A DNA stretch of 64,000 nt from WRGT01 sp964450405 (GCA_964450405.1 CAYVCQ010000004.1:124001-188000), one strand, 5' to 3'. Numbered from the stretch's first letter, positions 7,256 to 16,657 are shown. Translations and numbers: made by a program. Notes: a model not told the origin generated them from the letters alone.

Positions 7256-9859
7256 TTAAGCGTTTCTTTTTAAAATCACCATAGTTACATCGTCACCGCA
7301 AATATAATTCTTGAGTTCATTTATAATTTTATTCTTAATTTCATCAACAGGTAAAGTGGCGTTACTTTTAAATAACTCTCCAAGCTGTTTGTCTCCGAAT
7401 AACTCACCTCTAACATCAGTAATGGTTTCCTTTCCGATTGCTTCAGTGATTCCATCGGAGTAAAGCAACATTACATCACCCGGCGCCATACTTAGAGAAT
7501 CTATCTCCAGCATACCTTTAATATCATCAACAACGCCGATCCACATACCTCTGGTTTCAATAAAATCAACTTTTCCGGATGATGCACGAAAGATGATAAT
7601 ATCCTGATGAAGTCCGGAAAAAATAAATTTACCTCCTATAGTTGCAGCTAGAACTGTTATAGTCATGTATTTGTCTTCACCAAGACGTTTTATATTATCC
7701 GATATTGTACTGTTGACAATATCGAGCAGTTTATCCGGAGCTATATCCGGATTCTGGGCAAGTACAACATGTATCGCAGTCTGAGTCATCATCATCACAA
7801 GACCCGCCGGAACACCGTGACCGGAAACATCTCCTATTACTATCCAATCAATACCTGCGGCATTTATTATATCGTAATAGTCACCTCCAACTTCATCAGC
7901 TGGCTGCATATAAGCCGAAATCTCATAATCAGCAATAGCAGGATCTACTGGAAGCAGTCTGGTTTGAATCTTTTTTGCAAGTTCCATCTCGCCCCATAAT
8001 GCATCACGGGCCTCAACAAGCTGTTCATTCACAGCTTCCATCTCCTCCATGGCAGCATGGAGTTCTTCTGTTCTTGTACGCACCTTCTCTTCTAGATTGT
8101 TTGTATAATCATCAATTTGGATTTTTGCCTCTTTCAAAGAACTGGTCATTTTATTAAATGAATGGGTTATGTATCCAATCTCATCCTGAACTTTTATTGT
8201 TACAGCAAAATCCAGATCTCCCTGCATAACTCTTGCGTGTCCATTCCTCAGTAAAGTAAGTGGCTTAATAAGTGTACTGTAAAAGAAAAGAGGATACCCT
8301 GCCAATATAAAAACATAAACTATGATCAGCATTAAAATCAGTTTTTTTGAAATTGGATGCATAAATTGGCGATAAGCAAGATAAGAAAATCCTGCTTCAT
8401 AAATTTTTTTTGAGACAGGATCAATCATTGTAAATGAAGTATAGTGAGTCTTTGAATTTAAATGCTGCCTGTAATTTCTAACTCCAGCCGGGAGCATTGG
8501 AGAATGGAACTGTAATATATTATTTTTTAAATCCTTACCTTCTAACGTGCTTTTATCAAGATAATCAATTACTGCTTTATTAAAAGATGTAAGCTTTATA
8601 TTTGATTTCTTTAAAAAAGCCTGAAGAGAATTACGGAATTTGTCATCCTTCATCTCTTTAATCTTGAGATATTGCGATAGTATAATTCTTTTAACACTAT
8701 CAATATATAGAGTAGTTTTTAAACCTTTATCCGTCTCGTCAGGTAAAAATGTTTCTGACTTTTTAGTAATAATATTTTTATATCCCTCGAAGAATTGATG
8801 TTTGTCTTCCTGTACCGCGATAATGCTTTTACTAAAATCAGCATCAGAACTGTTTTTTAATATCTCATAAAAATGCGTATTTATAAATTCGTTTTGTATT
8901 GCTGTGAAATCCAGTTCGGAATTATTCTTATTATATGTTAATGAAACTTTATCTTCGGCAGATGAGTATTCCAGCAGATATTCAAGATCTGAATCACGAT
9001 GCTTTGTATCAACTATTGCAAGATCGGTTTTTCCTCTATGTGTTTCATCGTAAAAGGCTTCCTGGTCCTGTGTAACATAATAACTTACACCCATGAGTAC
9101 ACATTGAAGACTCAACAGACTTATGCCGATAATTTTAGCCATAAACGTAGTTCTATCTTTTGTGAAATTTATAAACATAATGTATAAAAGGAAAAATCCG
9201 ATAACATATGTAACTTCAACATTTAACTGATGAATATTTCTTCCAATCAGACCATCATTACTCATAGTATTTGTAACCGCTGGTATTCCGCCGGTTAAAG
9301 CAAATAAAATCCCGAAGATGAAAAATGCTAAACGGTTTTCTTTATCCTCTATCATACGCCAGATCATTACCAGTAAATATATAAGAAGAAAAACAAGTAT
9401 TATTAATCCGAGAAGTTTCGTTATTTCAATTTCTGTAGAGTTCCAGAAGTGGCCATCAAACCGGTATACCGTTTCACCTTTATATGTTTTGAGAAAAAAC
9501 AAAACGGAAACTAATATATAAATTGAGTATTGAACTATAAGGAAAATCTTAGCTGTACGCTTATGCCTGTTATCCGGGAAGTTTATTAAAAAAATAGTTA
9601 GATGTATAAGCCCGAGAATAATAATTGGTGTAAGCCATCTGTGATATGCTGCCAGAGGACTATATAAGCTGTAACCGATAAAATATGCAAATTGAAATAA
9701 AGCGAGAAATAAAAATGCAATTCCAAAGTGTAATGAAGATTTTGATTTATTACTTATAGTTAATGCAAACAGAGCACCTGCAAGACCAAAAAAACAAAGT
9801 ATAAGAGAGCCCACAGAAAAAAAGTCAAAATATATATTACTAAAAATCATCATATTCAT
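7256..9859 (-). CDS. Membrane SpoIIE phosphatase with 7TM-like sensor and HAMP (paralogue 3)
   Basis: 867 residues. The N-terminal 240 residues form about seven TM helices with the shared motifs N-K-S-K-S-S-L-H-F-G, Y-S-P-L-A-A-Y-H-R-W and GHFWN. A further TM leads into a roughly 240-residue extracytoplasmic helical region, then TM about 508-530, HAMP about 530-580, a coiled coil and the SpoIIE phosphatase domain (PADEVGGDYYD, V-I-G-D-V-S-G-H-G, Y-S-D-G-I-T-E-A, G-D-D-V-T-M-V-I-L) at about 645-865. All metal-binding Asp residues are present. The phosphatase domain is close to those of the two upstream paralogues, while the sensor half is well diverged. Unlike them it has no HATPase-STAS pair directly upstream, and it is followed by PilZ. 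Confidence 0.92.
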   Translation of the reverse strand: MNMMIFSNIYFDFFSVGSLILCFFGLAGALFALTISNKSKSSLHFGIAFLFLALFQFAYFIGYSLYSPLAAYHRWLTPIIILGLIHLTIFLINFPDNRHKRTAKIFLIVQYSIYILVSVLFFLKTYKGETVYRFDGHFWNSTEIEITKLLGLIILVFLLIYLLVMIWRMIEDKENRLAFFIFGILFALTGGIPAVTNTMSNDGLIGRNIHQLNVEVTYVIGFFLLYIMFINFTKDRTTFMAKIIGISLLSLQCVLMGVSYYVTQDQEAFYDETHRGKTDLAIVDTKHRDSDLEYLLEYSSAEDKVSLTYNKNNSELDFTAIQNEFINTHFYEILKNSSDADFSKSIIAVQEDKHQFFEGYKNIITKKSETFLPDETDKGLKTTLYIDSVKRIILSQYLKIKEMKDDKFRNSLQAFLKKSNIKLTSFNKAVIDYLDKSTLEGKDLKNNILQFHSPMLPAGVRNYRQHLNSKTHYTSFTMIDPVSKKIYEAGFSYLAYRQFMHPISKKLILMLIIVYVFILAGYPLFFYSTLIKPLTLLRNGHARVMQGDLDFAVTIKVQDEIGYITHSFNKMTSSLKEAKIQIDDYTNNLEEKVRTRTEELHAAMEEMEAVNEQLVEARDALWGEMELAKKIQTRLLPVDPAIADYEISAYMQPADEVGGDYYDIINAAGIDWIVIGDVSGHGVPAGLVMMMTQTAIHVVLAQNPDIAPDKLLDIVNSTISDNIKRLGEDKYMTITVLAATIGGKFIFSGLHQDIIIFRASSGKVDFIETRGMWIGVVDDIKGMLEIDSLSMAPGDVMLLYSDGITEAIGKETITDVRGELFGDKQLGELFKSNATLPVDEIKNKIINELKNYICGDDVTMVILKRNA

Positions 9860-9916
9860 TCACCTGTAATTCCCGAAGATTTACTATTGTAATTATTTGA
9901 GAAGTTGTGTGATTGT

Positions 9917-9947
9917 ATTCTCCCCTATTTTTAAATCAGGGGAGAAT
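9917..9947. other. Stem-loop between SpoIIE paralogues
   Basis: ATTCTCCCCT (9917-9926) pairs perfectly with AGGGGAGAAT (9938-9947) across an 11-base loop, in the 151-bp gap between two leftward SpoIIE genes. There is no U-run on the leftward transcript, so it is more likely an mRNA processing or stabilising hairpin than a terminator. Confidence 0.55.
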
Positions 9948-10010
9948 AATTTATCTTTTGATAATAGTCTGACAATTATTTATAATCAGATTAGTTAATT
10001 TATTTACAGA

Positions 10011-12590
10011 CTAAGCTTTTCTTTTCAAAATAACCATAGTTACGTCATCACCGCAGAAATAACCTTCGAGATCTTTTATAATTGCATCTTTGATGCGGTC
10101 GACAGGGAGCGTCGCGTTATTTTTAAACAGTTCTCCAAGACGCAGATCTCCGAATAATTCAGGTTCTGAACTCTTAACTTTATCTTTATTCGATGCCTCG
10201 GTAATACCATCAGAGTATAGAAGCATAACGTCACCGGGCGCCATGCTTAGAGAATCAATTTCCAGCATACCCTTAATATCATCAACGATACCGATCCACA
10301 TACCTCTGGTTTCAATTAAGTCAACCTTGCCGGTTGCAGCTCTGAATATCATGATATCCTGATGAAGTCCGGAAAAAACAAACTTTCCTCCAATTGTAGC
10401 GGCAAGTACAGATATTGTCATATATTTGTCTTCACCAAGACGTTTAATATTTCCGGATATTGTGCTGTTGACAATATCAAGCAGACGGTCAGGAGCGATA
10501 TCGGGGTTCTGCGCAAGCACAACGTGTATTGCAGTCTGTGTCATCATCATAACAAGACCGGCAGGAACGCCGTGACCGGAGACGTCCCCAATTACAATCC
10601 AGTCAATACCTGCTGCATTAATAATATCATAATAGTCACCTCCAACCTCGTCAGCGGGCTGCATATATGCCGATATGTCGTAATCGGTAATTGCAGGATT
10701 TTCAGGAAGAAGTTTAGTCTGGATTTTTTTAGCAAGCTCCATCTCGCCCCATAGCGCGTCACGGGCCTCGATTAACTGGTCGTTTATCGCCTCCATCTCC
10801 TGCATGGCTGCCTGCAGCTCTTCGGTTCTCACTCGTACTTTATCTTCAAGGTTTTCAGTTGCTTCACTGATTTTATCAGCCATGGTATTGAAATTTCGCG
10901 ACATGAATCCGAACTCATCCTCAACCTTTACGGGAATCTGAACTTTAAGATTCCCCTTCTGCATCTCCTGTAATCCGTTGAGTAAATTTTTAATAGGTTT
11001 AATTAGCGATCCCCAGAAAAAGAACGGAAAGCCGATGACAATTACGCCAACCATAATAAGCAGCATTATTATATACTTTTTCGATGTTCCATGAACATAA
11101 ATTCTGTAATTGAGATATGGATATCCCGCTTCAATGACGGTATTGTTAACCGGATCAGCTTCCATAACTGCAACATAGTGATTCTTCTCAGCCGGGTCTT
11201 TTCTGTAAATTCGGGATCCGGACTTTCGCATTGGTGTGAGATAGCTCAGTATTTCTTTTTTCAGAATTTTCTGGTCGGGAGTTGCAGTTTCAAGATGGAG
11301 ATAAATAATCTTATTGAATATTTTTGATTTAGCAGTAGGTAAAAATGCATTCAGATGGTCGATGAATTTTTCATCCGGCAGCTGACTGATTTTGTTTCTG
11401 GTAAATAGAACATGACGTTCAATTGAATCTATATAGCCCAGTATTTTTCCTGCTGGATCTTTCTCATCGGGATTGTGGGTTTTTGCAAATTCAAGAATTC
11501 CTGTTTTGTATCCGGTAAACAATTTATTAGTGCCGGAAAGAAGCGTTTCCAGTTCGGAACTAAATTTAGTTTTATCCAGATTTTTAATTTTTTCATATAT
11601 CAGAGTGTTGTAGAATTCCTGATTGTTTTCCTGAAAATTCAGTGTTAAAGAATTATAGCTTTTTAAATATTTCGAAGTAACAGTTCCATCTTTAAATGAA
11701 TATGAAACCATATATTCCATATCGTCAGGATATATATCTGATTTTATTGATAATTTAGTTTCAGAACGCATCAGTGAATCAAAAGATTTTTCCAGGTCCT
11801 GTAAAGAATAATATGTGAACCCCTGAACCATCACAAGTAGTGTTGTAACTGTAACTATAAGTATTTTTGACATAAAGCTTGATCGGTCTTTTGTAACATT
11901 AAGAAAAATCATTACAATTATAAAAACACCTGCAACACTGGAGAGGTTCTGTGTCAGCTGATAAGTTCCCCTATCAAGAAGACCATCTCTGCTTAGAACA
12001 TTGGTTATGCCTGGAATCAAAAGTGAAATAAAAAAAACGATACCCATACTCAGAGCGGCCCATCTTTCAATACCGCGGTTTACGATTCCTCTTGTTATGC
12101 CTGCAAAGAGAATAAAAAATATTAATAATATAACCACAAGGCTGACAACTTTACTTGATTTTTCAGCGTCAAAATCCCAATAGTGTCCGGCGAAAACAAA
12201 AACTTTTTCAGCGTGATAAGATTCTTTAAAGAAAAAGGCAATGACTAAAGCAGATAAAATATAAATCATTGGAATAAAGAATTTCCTGAATTTTAAAAAA
12301 CGGACATCAGGAAAAGAAAAGAAAGCAAGGGCAAAATTAAATATTTGAAGTACTACCGTTACAACAGTAAACCATCTGTGGAACGCTGTCAGAGGATGAT
12401 AAACAGAAGCTGATACAAAGTATGCAAAATAAAAAAAACTGCTGATACTCATTGCTACGCCAAGATGCAAAGATGCCTTTGATTTATTTTTCATTGTAAT
12501 AAAAAAATATCCCAGAAGACCGGTAAGCAGTGATGGTATTAAAGCCCCGATTGAGAAAAAATCAAAATAGATATATTGAGTAAAGTTCAT
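10011..12590 (-). CDS. Membrane SpoIIE phosphatase with 7TM-like sensor and HAMP (paralogue 2)
   Basis: 859 residues, same architecture as its neighbours: about seven N-terminal TM helices (1-235), an extra TM (about 240-262), an extracytoplasmic region (about 263-500), TM (about 508-530), HAMP, coiled coil (K-V-R-V-R-T-E-E-L-Q-A-A-M-Q-E-M-E) and SpoIIE domain with intact DxxGHG (G-D-V-S-G-H-G-V-P-A-G) and terminal G-D-D-V-T-M-V. From about residue 295 to the end it is almost identical to the protein at 13705-16284; residues 20-235 are clearly less similar. The STAS gene sits 18 bp upstream, its likely phospho-substrate. The probable chain is: extracytoplasmic or membrane signal, HAMP, phosphatase, STAS dephosphorylation. 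Confidence 0.92.
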   Translation of the reverse strand: MNFTQYIYFDFFSIGALIPSLLTGLLGYFFITMKNKSKASLHLGVAMSISSFFYFAYFVSASVYHPLTAFHRWFTVVTVVLQIFNFALAFFSFPDVRFLKFRKFFIPMIYILSALVIAFFFKESYHAEKVFVFAGHYWDFDAEKSSKVVSLVVILLIFFILFAGITRGIVNRGIERWAALSMGIVFFISLLIPGITNVLSRDGLLDRGTYQLTQNLSSVAGVFIIVMIFLNVTKDRSSFMSKILIVTVTTLLVMVQGFTYYSLQDLEKSFDSLMRSETKLSIKSDIYPDDMEYMVSYSFKDGTVTSKYLKSYNSLTLNFQENNQEFYNTLIYEKIKNLDKTKFSSELETLLSGTNKLFTGYKTGILEFAKTHNPDEKDPAGKILGYIDSIERHVLFTRNKISQLPDEKFIDHLNAFLPTAKSKIFNKIIYLHLETATPDQKILKKEILSYLTPMRKSGSRIYRKDPAEKNHYVAVMEADPVNNTVIEAGYPYLNYRIYVHGTSKKYIIMLLIMVGVIVIGFPFFFWGSLIKPIKNLLNGLQEMQKGNLKVQIPVKVEDEFGFMSRNFNTMADKISEATENLEDKVRVRTEELQAAMQEMEAINDQLIEARDALWGEMELAKKIQTKLLPENPAITDYDISAYMQPADEVGGDYYDIINAAGIDWIVIGDVSGHGVPAGLVMMMTQTAIHVVLAQNPDIAPDRLLDIVNSTISGNIKRLGEDKYMTISVLAATIGGKFVFSGLHQDIMIFRAATGKVDLIETRGMWIGIVDDIKGMLEIDSLSMAPGDVMLLYSDGITEASNKDKVKSSEPELFGDLRLGELFKNNATLPVDRIKDAIIKDLEGYFCGDDVTMVILKRKA

Positions 12591-12608
12591 ACAATTCCTC
12601 TGTAAAAA

Positions 12609-12962
12609 TTATTTTCCCACAACCTCAATACTTGTCATTGCTTTAGAGATAGTCTCTAGAGCCTTAAATGATGCAGCCTGCCATTTGGATTCTTTATCAT
12701 AAAATATTTTGGTTACTACTTTTTTTGCTTCGAGATTTTTAAGTAGCTGTATAATCGGAGGTACAGTAGAGGAGTTCATGTATTCCAGTTTTGTAAAATC
12801 CACAGCAAGTTCTTTGCCGCTTAAACCATCTATTATTTTTGCAAGATACGGGTTTAATACTGTTGCAGGTTCTCTATTCTCGCTTCTTCCAAGCCAGGAC
12901 ATGGTTATTATTGCATCATCTTTTATTTCTATTGTTAATGTTCCGTCATTCATATTTTCCAT
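12609..12962 (-). CDS. STAS-like regulator (slr1659-type), copy 2
   Basis: 117 residues from ATG 12962, which follows AGAGGA at good spacing. A longer frame up to 13019 would overlap the upstream gene and lacks this signal. It resembles the small STAS-like slr1659 superfamily regulators: D-G-T-L-T-I-E-I-K, M-S-W-L-G-R-S-E-N-R, then D-F-T-K-L-E-Y-M-N-S-S-T-V-P-P-I. The Ser64-Ser65-Thr66 cluster lies where STAS antagonists are phosphorylated. It lies between a HATPase gene and a SpoIIE gene, the three parts of a partner switch. It differs from copy 1 by very few residues (VVGK against VMGK at the end). Confidence 0.85.
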   Translation of the reverse strand: MENMNDGTLTIEIKDDAIITMSWLGRSENREPATVLNPYLAKIIDGLSGKELAVDFTKLEYMNSSTVPPIIQLLKNLEAKKVVTKIFYDKESKWQAASFKALETISKAMTSIEVVGK

Positions 12963-12999
12963 AATTATTATCCTCTTCAAATTTATTTTTTTAGTAATC

Positions 13000-13482
13000 T
13001 TATATTTTTCGTTTTGCAATTATTGTTAAAGCCATGTCGGAATGCCGGTAATCGAGAGTAAAGCCACCTTCATATGCGATCCTGTATAGTCCCAGCTGGC
13101 TTACTCCAGGTTTTGGATTATCAAGAAGTTCCTGAAGACGCTCAATGTACAGTGCAGCCGGATCTTCACTTGCTTTAATTTTATCAATATGTTTAATTAC
13201 ATTTTTAAGATCCTGATCGTCATGATATCCGTTTGATACGATAATTTCCACTGTATCGTCAGTTGCCTGAAGATCGAAATCGATGCTGCTTCCGTCAGGT
13301 TTTTCCGCTCCATACTTAACCGCATTTTCAATTAGTTCAGTTGAACACATTACTGAAACCTCTATAATATCAGAACTCATTTTTTTTTCCTGCATAAACT
13401 TCTCGGTCTTTTCCTGAACCTCTTTTACCAGATGCCAGGTTGGTTTTATTACAATACTGATTTTTACATGATCGCTTTCCAT
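13000..13482 (-). CDS. RsbW/slr1658-like HATPase regulator, copy 2
   Basis: 160 residues. The N-box is clear (S-T-E-L-I-E-N-A-V-K-Y-G, Glu49/Asn53), as in GHKL-type anti-sigma kinases, and Q-L-G-L-Y-R-I-A-Y-E-G-G resembles the G2 region. The DxGxG (G1) motif is missing, replaced by V-S-N-G-Y-H-D-D followed by a helical insert (about 90-125), as expected for the slr1658-type family. It is probably the kinase or binding partner of the adjacent STAS protein, but kinase activity is not certain. The N-terminal 30 residues differ from copy 1 (HLVKEVQEK against QLVKDVQLK), while the rest is virtually identical. Confidence 0.82.
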   Translation of the reverse strand: MESDHVKISIVIKPTWHLVKEVQEKTEKFMQEKKMSSDIIEVSVMCSTELIENAVKYGAEKPDGSSIDFDLQATDDTVEIIVSNGYHDDQDLKNVIKHIDKIKASEDPAALYIERLQELLDNPKPGVSQLGLYRIAYEGGFTLDYRHSDMALTIIAKRKI

Positions 13483-13597
13483 CTATTAGACTCCTATTAC
13501 AATGTTTTAGAAATATCTCGTTATTTAAACATATTAAAATTTATATATACTTTAAATTAAGAATTATTCTGTTTTAAATTTGTTATAATATTTCAAT

Positions 13598-13678
13598 TTA
13601 CCTATTTTTTATAAGATTGTCAATGTTCCAGGAAAAAAATATTTTCAGATAATTATACTTTCTTCTGTCATCGACAAT
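13598..13678 (-). pseudogene. Remnant of a PilZ gene 5' end
   Basis: Read leftward from 13678, the sequence encodes IVDDRRKYNYLK, aligning with the start of the PilZ protein at 6891-7238 (MADDGRKYKRIK). The ATG has become ATT, and the frame drifts into unrelated residues and stops at 13598. The leader in front also matches (AAAGGGGATTCC against AAAGGAGATTAC). It lies directly upstream of SpoIIE paralogue 1, where a PilZ gene would stand if the repeated unit were HATPase-STAS-SpoIIE-PilZ. The match is short, but it extends across coding and leader DNA. Confidence 0.65.
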
Positions 13679-13704
13679 TGGAATCCCCTTTGTGTGTATC
13701 CATA

Positions 13705-16284
13705 CTAAGCTTTTCTTTTCAAAATAACCATGGTTACGTCATCACCGCAGAAATAACCTTCGAGATCTTTTATAATTGCATCTTTGATGCGGTCGACAGG
13801 GAGCGTCGCGTTATTTTTAAACAGTTCTCCAAGACGCAGATCTCCGAATAATTCAGGTTCTGAACTCTTAACTTTATCTTTATTCGATGCCTCGGTAATA
13901 CCATCAGAGTATAGAAGCATAACGTCACCGGGCGCCATGCTTAGAGAATCAATTTCCAGCATACCCTTAATATCATCAACGATACCGATCCACATACCTC
14001 TGGTTTCAATTAAGTCAACCTTGCCGGTTGCAGCTCTGAATATCATGATATCCTGATGAAGTCCGGAAAAAACAAACTTTCCTCCAATTGTAGCGGCAAG
14101 TACAGATATTGTCATATATTTGTCTTCACCAAGACGTTTAATATTTCCGGATATTGTGCTGTTGACAATATCAAGCAGACGGTCAGGAGCGATATCGGGG
14201 TTCTGCGCAAGCACAACGTGTATTGCAGTCTGTGTCATCATCATAACAAGACCGGCAGGAACGCCGTGACCGGAGACGTCCCCAATTACAATCCAGTCAA
14301 TACCTGCTGCATTAATAATATCATAATAGTCACCTCCAACCTCGTCAGCGGGCTGCATATATGCCGATATGTCGTAATCGGTAATTGCAGGATTTTCCGG
14401 AAGAAGTTTGGTCTGGATTTTTTTAGCAAGCTCCATCTCGCCCCATAGAGCGTCACGCGCTTCGATGAGCTGATCGTTTATCGCCTCCATCTCCTGCATG
14501 GCTGCCTGAAGTTCTTCGGTTCTCACTCGTACTTTACCCTCAAGGTTTTCAGTTGCTTCACTGATTTTATCAGCCATGGTGTTAAAATTGCGAGACATGA
14601 ATCCAAACTCATCTTCAACTTTTACGGGTATTTGAATTTTAAGATTACCTCTCTGCATCTCCTGTAATCCGTTAAGTAAATTTCTGATAGGTTTAATAAG
14701 CGATCCCCAGAAAAAGAACGGAAAGCCGATAACAATTACACCAACCATAATAAGCAGCATTATTATATACTTTTTAGATGTTTCATGAACATAAATTCTG
14801 TAATTGAGATATGGATATCCCGCTTCAATAACTGTATTGTTAACCGGATCAGCTTCCATAACTGCAACATAGTGATTCTTCTCAGCCGGGTCTTTTCTGT
14901 AAATTCGGGATCCGGACTTTCGCATTGGTGTGAGATAGCTCAGTATTTCTTTTTTCAGAATTTTCTGGTCGGGAGTTGCAGTTTCAAGATGGAGATAAAT
15001 AATCTTATTGAATATTTTTGATTTAGCAGTAGGTAAAAATGCATTCAGATGGTCGATGAATTTTTCATCCGGCAGCTGACTGATTTTGTTTCTGGTAAAT
15101 AGAACATGACGTTCAATTGAATCTATATAGCCCAGTATTTTTCCTGCTGGATCTTTCTCATCGGGATTGTGGGTTTTTGCAAATTCAAGAATTCCTGTTT
15201 TGTATCCGGTAAACAATTTATTAGTGCCGGAAAGAAGCGTTTCCAGTTCGGAACTAAATTTAGTTTTATCCAGATTTTTAATTTTTTCATATATCAGAGT
15301 GTTGTAGAATTCCTGATTGTTTTCCTGGAAATTCAGTGTTAAAGAATTATAGTTTTTTAAATATTTAGAAGTAACAGTTCCATCTTTAAAAGAATATGAA
15401 ACCATATATTCCATATCGTCAGGAAATGTACCAGTTTTTATAGAAAGTTTAGTCTCAGACCGCAAAAGTAAATCAAAAGATTTTTCCAGGTCCTGTAAAG
15501 AATAATATGTGAATCCCTGAACCATCACAAGTAGTGTTGTAACAGTAACAATGAGAATCTTTGACATAAAGCTTGATCGGTCTTTCGTAACATTAAGATA
15601 AATGATTGAAACAATAAAAGCACCTGTCATGCTTGCAAGATTTTGTGTAAGCTGATATGTTCCGCGGTCAAGAAGACCATCTCTGCTGAGCATGTTTGTG
15701 ATACCTGGAATTATAAAAGTCGAAAAAAGAAAAAATCCCATCAAAAGGACTACTAATATGTCTATACCCTTATTTAAAAAAGATTTCCATATACTCATCA
15801 GCAAAATACTGGATACTGCAACAATAATACCAAGCGCAACAAGTTTGTTTCCTTTTTCTGCTTCAAAGTCCCAATAGTGACCGGCAAATTGAAAAACTTT
15901 ATCAGAGTGATACGATTCTTTGAAAAAAAATACAGTTATAAAAAAAATTACAAGATATGCTGATGTGATGTATATCTTTTTAAAAACCGAAAATTTTGAA
16001 ACAGGAAATGAAAAAACTGCTAGAGAGTGATGAAGCAACAGAACTAAAATTGTTGAAACTGTAATCCATCTATGATAAGCAGCCAGAGGATGATAAATGC
16101 TGGCAGACACTGAATAAGCTAAACCAAAGAAAACGCTGATAAAATAAGCTATCCCGAAGTGAAATGATGTCGCTGATTTGCTTTTCATCATTATGAAAAA
16201 ATAAGCAAGAACTCCCATAAATATTGATGGTATTAAAGCACCGATTGAGAAAAAATCAAAATAGATATATTGAGTAAAGCTCAT
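13705..16284 (-). CDS. Membrane SpoIIE phosphatase with 7TM-like sensor and HAMP (paralogue 1)
   Basis: 859 residues with the same domain order as the proteins at 10011 and 7256: about seven TM helices, an extra TM, an extracytoplasmic domain, TM, HAMP, coiled coil and a SpoIIE phosphatase with intact metal-binding Asp motifs. The TM region keeps the family motifs (YFDFFSIGALIPS, YHPLAAYHRW, GHYWDF, I-P-G-I-T-N, SRDGLLDRGTYQLTQNL) but is otherwise diverged. The last 560 or so residues are almost identical to paralogue 2 apart from a slightly diverged HAMP/linker. It probably acts on the STAS protein encoded 19 bp upstream, and, given the identity of the phosphatase domains, possibly on the STAS protein of the other cassette too. 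Confidence 0.92.
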   Translation of the reverse strand: MSFTQYIYFDFFSIGALIPSIFMGVLAYFFIMMKSKSATSFHFGIAYFISVFFGLAYSVSASIYHPLAAYHRWITVSTILVLLLHHSLAVFSFPVSKFSVFKKIYITSAYLVIFFITVFFFKESYHSDKVFQFAGHYWDFEAEKGNKLVALGIIVAVSSILLMSIWKSFLNKGIDILVVLLMGFFLFSTFIIPGITNMLSRDGLLDRGTYQLTQNLASMTGAFIVSIIYLNVTKDRSSFMSKILIVTVTTLLVMVQGFTYYSLQDLEKSFDLLLRSETKLSIKTGTFPDDMEYMVSYSFKDGTVTSKYLKNYNSLTLNFQENNQEFYNTLIYEKIKNLDKTKFSSELETLLSGTNKLFTGYKTGILEFAKTHNPDEKDPAGKILGYIDSIERHVLFTRNKISQLPDEKFIDHLNAFLPTAKSKIFNKIIYLHLETATPDQKILKKEILSYLTPMRKSGSRIYRKDPAEKNHYVAVMEADPVNNTVIEAGYPYLNYRIYVHETSKKYIIMLLIMVGVIVIGFPFFFWGSLIKPIRNLLNGLQEMQRGNLKIQIPVKVEDEFGFMSRNFNTMADKISEATENLEGKVRVRTEELQAAMQEMEAINDQLIEARDALWGEMELAKKIQTKLLPENPAITDYDISAYMQPADEVGGDYYDIINAAGIDWIVIGDVSGHGVPAGLVMMMTQTAIHVVLAQNPDIAPDRLLDIVNSTISGNIKRLGEDKYMTISVLAATIGGKFVFSGLHQDIMIFRAATGKVDLIETRGMWIGIVDDIKGMLEIDSLSMAPGDVMLLYSDGITEASNKDKVKSSEPELFGDLRLGELFKNNATLPVDRIKDAIIKDLEGYFCGDDVTMVILKRKA

Positions 16285-16303
16285 GTAATTCCTCTATACA
16301 AAT

Positions 16304-16657
16304 TTATTTTCCCATAACCTCAATGCTTGTCATTGCTTTAGATATAGTCTCTAGAGCCTTAAATGATGCAGCCTGCCATTTGGATTCTTTATCATAAAAT
16401 ATTTTGGTTACTACTTTTTTTGCTTCGAGATTTTTAAGTAGCTGTATAATCGGAGGTACAGTAGAGGAGTTCATGTATTCCAGTTTTGTAAAATCCACAG
16501 CAAGTTCTTTGCCGCTTAAACCATCTATTATTTTTGCAAGATACGGGTTTAATACTGTTGCAGGTTCTCTATTCTCGCTTCTTCCAAGCCAGGACATGGT
16601 TATTATTGCATCATCTTTTATTTCTATTGTTAATGTTCCGTCATTCATATTTTCCAT
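16304..16657 (-). CDS. STAS-like regulator (slr1659-type), copy 1
   Basis: 117 residues from ATG 16657 (AGAGGA upstream, identical context to copy 2). The sequence is essentially the same as the copy at 12609, including the E-Y-M-N-S-S-T-V-P-P phosphorylation-site candidate. Two nearly identical STAS proteins with two different sensor-phosphatases suggest that several inputs are integrated on one shared switch pool. Confidence 0.85.
   Translation of the reverse strand: MENMNDGTLTIEIKDDAIITMSWLGRSENREPATVLNPYLAKIIDGLSGKELAVDFTKLEYMNSSTVPPIIQLLKNLEAKKVVTKIFYDKESKWQAASFKALETISKAMTSIEVMGK

Larger units (their letters stand above)
10011..13482 (-). repeat. Tandem duplication, unit 2 (SpoIIE-STAS-HATPase)
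   Basis: This block is repeated at 13705-17177 with an almost constant offset of 3694-3695 bp. Tracts covering the phosphatase domain, the extracytoplasmic region, the STAS gene and most of the HATPase gene are nearly identical at nucleotide level. The TM part of the SpoIIE gene (about 11700-12520) and the HAMP/linker part (about 10730-11080) are clearly diverged. Confidence 0.9.

Noticed and set aside
9917..9947. Stem-loop as intrinsic terminator between SpoIIE paralogues
   Set aside because: There is no U-run on the leftward transcript, so termination is unlikely.
10090..10754. Two rightward open frames (90 and 130 codons), repeated identically at 13784-14448
   Set aside because: They lie antisense to the highly conserved SpoIIE domains; their repetition only reflects the duplication. 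No ribosome binding site or domain features.
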